A stretch of 64,000 nt of DNA from UBA2357 sp041916775. Its GTDB lineage: Bacteria > Pseudomonadota > Gammaproteobacteria > Burkholderiales > Rhodocyclaceae. The notes beneath the pieces were generated by a model. The model was not told the DNA's origin. It was given only the letters and a program-made list of their open reading frames with translations, and searched no databases. The position numbers and the translations under genes were made by a program. The stretch is from positions 62,001 through 126,000 of the forward strand of contig JAYRYZ010000003.1 of the NCBI GenBank assembly GCA_041916775.1, read 5' to 3'. Positions 52,722-64,000 of this stretch are shown here, piece by piece; within the stretch, counting starts at the first letter, position 1; each line of letters starts with the position of its first letter.

Positions 52722-52964
52722 GACCTTCCCCTTGCAGGTGAAATCGAACGAAACCTCAACCCGGTGCGCGCCATCGGCACTTTCGGCCCGGATGATTGCA
52801 GCCTAGACAAGCACCTGCGCGCGACCTATACATGGATACCCTGAGCCGCCCTACGGTTCCCCCGCGACGGCGCCCGGTCACCAGCTTGCCTACCCTCGCG
52901 ATCGCGAGACCGCGGGCGCAACGACGCATGCGCAACGAACACACAAGAAGCGAGCACAAAAAGT
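52722..52964. other. Gene-free stretch upstream of the tRNA-tuf operon
   Basis: Between the oxidoreductase start and the tRNA promoter. I find no credible gene; part of it must serve as the oxidoreductase promoter on the minus strand, which I could not define. Confidence 0.4.
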
Positions 52965-52993
52965 TTGACAGCCTGAAAATCACCCCCTATACT
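52965..52993 (+). promoter_or_regulatory. Strong sigma-70 promoter for the tRNA-tuf operon
   Basis: TTGACA (52965-52970) and TATACT (52988-52993) are separated by exactly 17 bases, near-perfect consensus. The GC-rich GCGGCGC after the -10 resembles a stringent discriminator. It lies just before tRNA-Tyr. Confidence 0.9.
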
Positions 52994-53009
52994 GCGGCGC
53001 TTCTCGTTT

Positions 53010-53094
<85 letters not shown>

Positions 53095-53153
53095 GTTTTG
53101 CAAGCCGTGCGGGTTCGCACAGCGGTTGTAGTAGTGAGTCGGCAACGTTGTAC

Positions 53154-53227
53154 GCGGGTGTAGCTCAATGGTAGAGCAGAAGCCTTCCAAGCTTATGACG
53201 AGGGTTCGATTCCCTTCACCCGCTCCA
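53154..53227 (+). tRNA. tRNA-Gly (anticodon TCC)
   Basis: The acceptor GCGGGTG pairs with CACCCGC (with one G-T-type position), the anticodon loop is CTTCCAA with anticodon TCC, the T-arm is GGGTTCGATTCCC and the CCA end is encoded. The first anticodon-stem pair is G-A, a mismatch tolerated in this tRNA. Confidence 0.96.
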
Positions 53228-53268
53228 GGCTGGCGTTGTGGTCTTGTAGTGTCGTGCTGTTTTTCGGA

Positions 53269-53343
<75 letters not shown>

Positions 53344-53416
53344 CGCTTCCAGCAATTCTTGCAGGGCTGCGGTGACTCGAGTCCGGATTATCTGATTCTG
53401 AATAAGAGGTGTTGAT

Positions 53417-54607
<1,191 letters not shown>

Positions 54608-54632
54608 CACATACGATCGTTTCGATCGGCGG

Positions 54633-54653
54633 GCGCCCGTCTGTGACGGGCGC
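54633..54653 (+). other. Stem-loop between tuf and tRNA-Trp
   Basis: GCGCCCGTC (54633-54641) and GACGGGCGC (54645-54653) pair perfectly over 9 bp with the loop TGT. It is followed by TCAGCAG rather than a T-run, so it is more likely an RNA-processing or partial-termination element separating tuf mRNA from tRNA-Trp. Confidence 0.7.
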
Positions 54654-54670
54654 TCAGCAGTCTCTGCTGC

Positions 54671-54746
54671 AGGGGTATAGCTCAACTGGCAGAGCGTCGG
54701 TCTCCAAAACCGAAGGTTGGGGGTTCGATTCCCTCTGCCCCTGCCA
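54671..54746 (+). tRNA. tRNA-Trp (anticodon CCA)
   Basis: The acceptor AGGGGTA pairs with TGCCCCT, the anticodon CCA is at 54704-54706 in the loop CTCCAAA, the T-arm GGGTTCGATTCCC is intact, and a 3' CCA is encoded (54744-54746). Confidence 0.97.
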
Positions 54747-54771
54747 ATCCTTTCCGGAAATCAATTCTCAG

Positions 54772-55119
54772 ATGGCCGACAAGATAAAGCTCGCGCTGGC
54801 GCTGCTCCTGGTTGGAGCAGGGATCGCTGGCTTTTACCTCCTTTCGGAGCAGGCGGCCGTGGTGCGTCTGCTGGCTGTGCTGGCCGGTGTGGGAGCGGCT
54901 GCTGCCGTGGCCCTGCAATCGGAAGTGGGCCGGCAGTTTCTCGGCTTCTCGAAGGATTCCATCAGCGAAGCCAAGAAGGTTGTCTGGCCTAGCCGCAAGG
55001 AAACGATGCAATCGACCGGCATTGTGTTCGTTTTCGTGGTGGTGCTGGCTTTGTTCCTCTGGTTGACCGACAAGAGCCTCGAGTGGGTGCTCTATGATCT
55101 CGTTCTGGGCTGGAGGTGA
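54772..55119 (+). CDS. secE: Preprotein translocase subunit SecE
   Basis: 115 residues with three predicted transmembrane helices (about 6-24, 29-47 and 85-107), as in the long Escherichia coli form. The conserved cytoplasmic amphipathic stretch [20 protein letters not shown] (about 62-81) clamps SecY. ATG 54772 is 25 bases after tRNA-Trp. Its stop precedes nusG by two bases. Confidence 0.97.
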   Translation: MADKIKLALALLLVGAGIAGFYLLSEQAAVVRLLAVLAGVGAAAAVALQSEVGRQFLGFSKDSISEAKKVVWPSRKETMQSTGIVFVFVVVLALFLWLTDKSLEWVLYDLVLGWR

Positions 55120-55121
55120 CC

Positions 55122-55655
55122 ATGAGCAAGCGTTGGTATGTCGTGCACGCCTACTCGGGCTTCGAGAAGTCGGTCCAGCGTGCGCTTATCGAGCGCGTTA
55201 ACCGCTCCGGCATGCAGGATCTCTTTGGTCAGATCCTGGTGCCGGTCGAGGAAGTGGTCGAGATGAAGGGTGGCCAGAAGAGCATCACGGAGCGGAAGTT
55301 CTTCCCCGGATACGTGCTCGTCGAAATGGAGCTCAACGACGAGAGCTGGCACCTCGTGAAGTCCACTCCGAAGGTGACCGGCTTCGTGGGCGGTACCGCA
55401 AACAAGCCCGCGCCGATCTCGGAGAAGGAAGTCGAGAAGATCCTGCATCAGATGCAGGAGGGCGTGGAGAAGCCGCGGCCCAAGGTGCTGTGGGAGTTGG
55501 GTGAAGTGGTGCGAGTCAAGGAAGGCCCCTTCACCGATTTTCATGGTGCCGTCGAGGATGTCAATTACGACAAGAGCAAGCTGCGGGTGGCGGTGACCAT
55601 TTTTGGTCGCTCGACGCCGGTAGAGCTGGATTTCGGTCAGGTCGAGAAGACCTGA
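55122..55655 (+). CDS. nusG: Transcription termination/antitermination protein NusG
   Basis: 177 residues. The NGN domain starts [15 protein letters not shown] and contains [11 protein letters not shown] and [10 protein letters not shown], the RNA-polymerase clamp contact. A linker leads to a C-terminal KOW domain with [13 protein letters not shown] that binds Rho or S10. ATG 55122 follows GGAGGTGA at the right spacing; the in-frame GTG 55116 overlaps that ribosome site and is rejected. Confidence 0.98.
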   Translation: MSKRWYVVHAYSGFEKSVQRALIERVNRSGMQDLFGQILVPVEEVVEMKGGQKSITERKFFPGYVLVEMELNDESWHLVKSTPKVTGFVGGTANKPAPISEKEVEKILHQMQEGVEKPRPKVLWELGEVVRVKEGPFTDFHGAVEDVNYDKSKLRVAVTIFGRSTPVELDFGQVEKT

Positions 55656-55663
55656 CACAAAGT

Positions 55664-55681
55664 GCCCGGAGCGATCCGGGC
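55664..55681 (+). other. Stem-loop with GNRA loop between nusG and rplK
   Basis: GCCCGGA-GCGA-TCCGGGC forms a 7-bp stem closed by a GCGA tetraloop, eight bases after the nusG stop. No T-run follows. Probably an RNA processing or stability element before the rplK mRNA. Confidence 0.55.
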
Positions 55682-55739
55682 TTCGCGAGGAGCGTCGGCC
55701 CGGGCCGGCGCGTTTGCACTCAATTAGGAGAAAGCCTGA

Positions 55740-56171
55740 ATGGCAAAGAAAATCATCGGCTATATCAAGCTGCAGGTGCCAGCTGGTAAAGCCAACCCGA
55801 GTCCCCCGATCGGTCCGGCGCTGGGTCAGCGCGGCCTGAACATCATGGCGTTCTGCAAGGACTTCAACGCGCAGACGCAGGGCCTGGAGCCGGGTCTCCC
55901 GATTCCCGTGGTGATCACCGCTTACGCTGACAAGAGCTTCACCTTCATCATGAAGACGCCGCCGGCGTCGGTCCTGATCAAGAAGGCTGCAAAGGTTGCG
56001 AAGGGTTCGCCGAAGCCGCATACCGACAAGGTCGGTTTGATCACCCGTGCGCAGGTCGAGGAAATCGCCAAGACCAAGATGAAGGATCTGACTGCTGCCG
56101 ACCTCGAAGCGGCAGTGCGTACGATCGCTGGTTCCGCCCGCTCCATGGGCATCACGGTTGAGGGGCTCTGA
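55740..56171 (+). CDS. rplK: 50S ribosomal protein L11
   Basis: 143 residues, normal length. [20 protein letters not shown] at the N-terminus and the C-terminal rRNA-binding domain with AARSMGI-type helix ([13 protein letters not shown]) identify it. It forms the GTPase-associated centre with 23S rRNA. AGGAGA precedes the ATG; rplA starts two bases after its stop. Confidence 0.99.
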   Translation: MAKKIIGYIKLQVPAGKANPSPPIGPALGQRGLNIMAFCKDFNAQTQGLEPGLPIPVVITAYADKSFTFIMKTPPASVLIKKAAKVAKGSPKPHTDKVGLITRAQVEEIAKTKMKDLTAADLEAAVRTIAGSARSMGITVEGL

Positions 56172-56173
56172 TC

Positions 56174-56875
56174 ATGGCGAAAATTTCCAAGCGTGTGAAG
56201 GCGCTGCGCGCCAAGGTCGATCGCACCAAGGTCTACCCGCTCGCCGATGCGCTGGTGCTGGTGAAGGATCTGGCCACGGCCAAGTTCGACGAATCCATCG
56301 ATGTGTCGGTGAATCTCGGTATCGACGCGCGTAAATCCGACCAGGTTGTGCGTGGTTCGGTGGTGCTGCCGGCCGGTACTGGCAAGTCGGTGCGCGTTGC
56401 TGTGTTTGCGCAAGGTGAGAAGGCCGAGGCCGCGCGTGCGGCAGGTGCCGATGTCGTCGGTTTCGATGACCTCGCCGAGCAGGTCAAGGGTGGCACGATC
56501 GATTTTGATCTGTGTATCGCGACGCCGGACGCCATGCGCGTAGTCGGTCAACTCGGTCAGATTCTCGGTCCGCGCGGTCTGATGCCGAACCCGAAGGTCG
56601 GTACCGTGACGATGGACGTCACCACCGCGGTGAAGAACGCCAAGGCAGGTCAGGTGCAGTACCGCACCGACAAGGCCGGTATCGTGCATGGCACGATCGG
56701 TCGCGCCTCGTTCAGCGTCGACGCGCTGCAGCAGAACTACACCGCCTTTGTCGAGGCTCTGGTGAAGGCCAAGCCGGCCGCGGCCAAGGGTGTATATCTG
56801 CGCCGTATCGCGCTGTCCAGCACGATGGGTGCCGGCGTGCGTGTCGAGCCGACCACGGGCGTCGCGGCACAGTGA
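56174..56875 (+). CDS. rplA: 50S ribosomal protein L1
   Basis: 233 residues. [20 protein letters not shown] opens the protein, and the signature [15 protein letters not shown] marks the domain. It builds the L1 stalk and in many bacteria represses its own L11 operon through the leader mRNA. It is tightly coupled to rplK. Confidence 0.99.
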   Translation: MAKISKRVKALRAKVDRTKVYPLADALVLVKDLATAKFDESIDVSVNLGIDARKSDQVVRGSVVLPAGTGKSVRVAVFAQGEKAEAARAAGADVVGFDDLAEQVKGGTIDFDLCIATPDAMRVVGQLGQILGPRGLMPNPKVGTVTMDVTTAVKNAKAGQVQYRTDKAGIVHGTIGRASFSVDALQQNYTAFVEALVKAKPAAAKGVYLRRIALSSTMGAGVRVEPTTGVAAQ

Positions 56876-57172
56876 TATTCGGGGCGATCGCTTGCGGTCG
56901 CCCTCAAGTACTTTGGGCTGCCGGATGAAGACGTCCGGCAGGTTGTCAAAGACCGTTGGGGAAAGCTGTACCGGATGGTCGTGTATTCCGGTTCGGCGAT
57001 CTTAAACGCAGTTGCGGTCCCACCCGCAAGGCCCAACGCAGATGGCGTCACCCGATGAAAGTTGTCGTTTTTGTTTGCACCCTGCAACAAAGCTGCTTCT
57101 GAATGACGGTCGCCTTGGTTGTTCCCCCACCGCAGTCGGGTGTTGGGAACGTTTCAGCAATAGGAGATGACC
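56876..57172 (+). promoter_or_regulatory. rplJ leader: candidate L10-L12 autoregulatory region
   Basis: 297 bases without a gene between rplA and rplJ, the position of the translational autoregulation leader in other proteobacteria. Visible structure: a GGGCGA/TCGCCC arm (56881-56904 region) and a hairpin pairing GTTCCC (57121-57126) with GGGAAC (57145-57150) just before the ribosome site AGGAG. A promoter for rplJL may also lie here, but I could not define one. Function inferred from position. Confidence 0.55.
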
Positions 57173-57697
57173 TTGGGTCTCAATCTTGATGACAAGAAGG
57201 CAGTCGTCGCCGAAGTCTCCGCCGAACTGGCGAAGGCGCAGGCGGTGATCGTCGCTGAGTACCGTGGTCTCGAAGTCGGTAACGTCACGGCACTGCGTGC
57301 GAAAGCGCGCGAGTCGGGCGTTTACCTGCGCGTCCTGAAGAACACCCTGGTGCGTCGTGCCGTCGTCGGCACGCCGTTCGAAGGTCTGGCCGCCACCATG
57401 GTGGGCCCGCTGATCTACGGTATTTCCGCAGATCCGGTGGCGCCCGCCAAGGTGTTGCACGAATTCGCCAAGACCAACGACAAGCTGGTGATCAAGGGTG
57501 GCGCGATGCCGAACTATGTCATGGACGCCGAAGGCGTCAAGGCATTGGCGTCGATGCCCAGCCGTGAGCAACTGCTTGCAACCCTGCTGGGGACGATGCA
57601 GGCGCCGGTTACGAAGTTCGTGCAAACGCTCAACGAAGTTCCGGGCAAGTTTGTGCGTACCGTGGCTGCGCTGCGCGACGCGAAAGAGACCGCTTGA
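57173..57697 (+). CDS. rplJ: 50S ribosomal protein L10
   Basis: 174 residues. [20 protein letters not shown] opens the protein, and the C-terminal helix binds L7/L12 dimers. The start is a judgement: AGGAG at 57162-57166 touches ATG 57167 directly, which is too close, but is six bases from the in-frame TTG 57173, so TTG initiation is preferred. Starting at ATG would add two residues. A weak start would help balance L10 with L12. Confidence 0.95.
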   Translation: MGLNLDDKKAVVAEVSAELAKAQAVIVAEYRGLEVGNVTALRAKARESGVYLRVLKNTLVRRAVVGTPFEGLAATMVGPLIYGISADPVAPAKVLHEFAKTNDKLVIKGGAMPNYVMDAEGVKALASMPSREQLLATLLGTMQAPVTKFVQTLNEVPGKFVRTVAALRDAKETA

Positions 57698-57749
57698 TAA
57701 TTTGACCCTGCCTTCCGCACGAAGGCATGAAACGATTCAGGAGTAGAAA

Positions 57750-58127
57750 ATGGCTGTGTCCAAAGAAGAGATTCTCGAAGCAATTGGCAACATGACCGTC
57801 CTCGAGCTGTCCCAGCTCATCAAGGACATGGAAGAGAAGTTCGGCGTGTCGGCTGCTGCTGCCGTCGCCGTGGCTGCTGCTCCGGCTGCCGCCGCTGCCC
57901 CCGCCGCCGAAGAGAAGACCGAGTTCGACGTGATCCTGGTTGCCGCCGGCGAGAAGAAGGTCGAGGCGATCAAGGTCGTCCGCGCTGCTACCGGCCTGGG
58001 TCTGAAGGAAGCGAAGGACCTGGTTGATGGTGCGCCGAAGCCCGTCAAGGAAGGTATCTCGAAGGCTGATGCTGAAGCCCTCAAGAAGCAACTCGAAGAA
58101 GCTGGCGCCAAGGTCGAAATCAAGTAA
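57750..58127 (+). CDS. rplL: 50S ribosomal protein L7/L12
   Basis: 125 residues. The N-terminal dimerisation domain ([17 protein letters not shown]) is followed by a flexible Ala/Pro-rich hinge (about 38-53) and the C-terminal factor-binding domain with KIKVVR-like [20 protein letters not shown]. Present in several copies on the ribosomal stalk. Confidence 0.99.
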   Translation: MAVSKEEILEAIGNMTVLELSQLIKDMEEKFGVSAAAAVAVAAAPAAAAAPAAEEKTEFDVILVAAGEKKVEAIKVVRAATGLGLKEAKDLVDGAPKPVKEGISKADAEALKKQLEEAGAKVEIK

Positions 58128-58144
58128 GCCTAGCGTCCCTTGCG

Positions 58145-58171
58145 GGGCTGGCGCCTTATGGGCGCCAGCCC
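58145..58171 (+). terminator. rplL-rpoB intergenic attenuator or RNase processing stem
   Basis: GGGCTGGCGCC (58145-58155) and GGCGCCAGCCC (58161-58171) form a perfect 11-bp stem with a 5-base loop, followed by only a short TTT. It is 18 bases after rplL. In E. coli this gap holds a partial terminator that lowers rpoBC expression relative to rplJL; the same role is inferred here. Confidence 0.75.
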
Positions 58172-58287
58172 TTTCGTGCTTTCAGTTTCAGAAGCCAGAA
58201 CCAAGCGGGCCGCCGGCCAGGGTACGAGGCACATGCCGCACCGCTTCGTTCTGTCTCTCTGACGTCTGACCTCTATCCGGAGCATCC

Positions 58288-62421
<4,134 letters not shown>

Positions 62422-62461
62422 CCCGGGTGTGAAGCCCCTAACGCATACCCGGATGGAGTGA

Positions 62462-64000
<1,539 letters not shown>

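Noticed and set aside
53154..53227. tRNA-Gly as a defective gene because of the G-A anticodon-stem pair
   Set aside because: All other arms are intact with an encoded CCA, and the same mismatch is, as far as I recall, common in betaproteobacterial tRNA-Gly(TCC).

Overview
The window is high-GC bacterial chromosome with tightly packed genes. Gene content and order point to a betaproteobacterium of the Rhodocyclales (Thauera/Azoarcus-like). The main clues are a class I PHA synthase with a PhaM-type granule protein, the large NAD-dependent glutamate dehydrogenase, a fused indolepyruvate:ferredoxin oxidoreductase, TAXI-TRAP and branched-chain-type ABC uptake systems next to acyl-CoA ligases, and the tRNA-tuf-secE-nusG-rpl-rpoBC block. 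The taxonomic call is inference from gene families, not from a database search. I saw no rRNA, insertion sequence, phage gene, CRISPR array or clearly broken gene.

Layout. 1-3.8 kb: an SDR oxidoreductase, then a PilZ protein and a YfiR-YfiN-YfiB-like cyclic-di-GMP signalling operon. 4-18.8 kb: a region rich in amino-acid metabolism. It holds NAD-glutamate dehydrogenase, a TAXI binding protein with a fused TRAP permease, a D-amino-acid dehydrogenase with a divergent LysR regulator, diacylglycerol kinase, a BtuF-like protein and a lipoprotein gamma-glutamyltransferase. The upstream regions of gdh, the TAXI-TRAP operon and ggt share GGGWAAACCC-type motifs. In each, the proximal motif lies the same distance from a -10-like hexamer, which suggests one activator. 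18.9-28.7 kb: a PIN-domain protein, a small methyltransferase-like protein, phaC, an MBL-fold hydrolase, a MerR regulator with a candidate operator in front of a thioesterase-thiolase-acyl-CoA dehydrogenase-DsbA-like operon, a FliD-C-like orphan and a DUF2721 membrane protein.

28.8-34.1 kb (minus strand): a stressosome-like partner-switching operon, RsbR (PAS-PAS-STAS), RsbS (STAS), a one-piece RsbT-RsbX protein, and a hybrid histidine kinase with two receivers and an Hpt domain. Every junction overlaps. 34.4-43.1 kb: an operon of acyl-CoA synthetase, LivG, LivH, LivM, binding protein, LivF and a PaaK-like ligase, with two near-identical GC hairpins bracketing the binding-protein gene. 43.2-49.1 kb: an AEC transporter, PhaM, a hybrid kinase divergent from a NarL/LuxR response regulator, a ParA-like ATPase and a membrane-anchored methyltransferase. 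49.1-52.7 kb: the fused indolepyruvate oxidoreductase.

52.9-64 kb: a consensus sigma-70 promoter drives tRNA-Tyr, tRNA-Gly, tRNA-Thr, tuf, tRNA-Trp, secE, nusG, rplK, rplA, rplJ, rplL, rpoB and rpoC, the last cut by the window edge. Stem-loops in the rplA-rplJ, rplL-rpoB and nusG-rplK gaps are candidate sites for autoregulation, partial termination or RNA processing.
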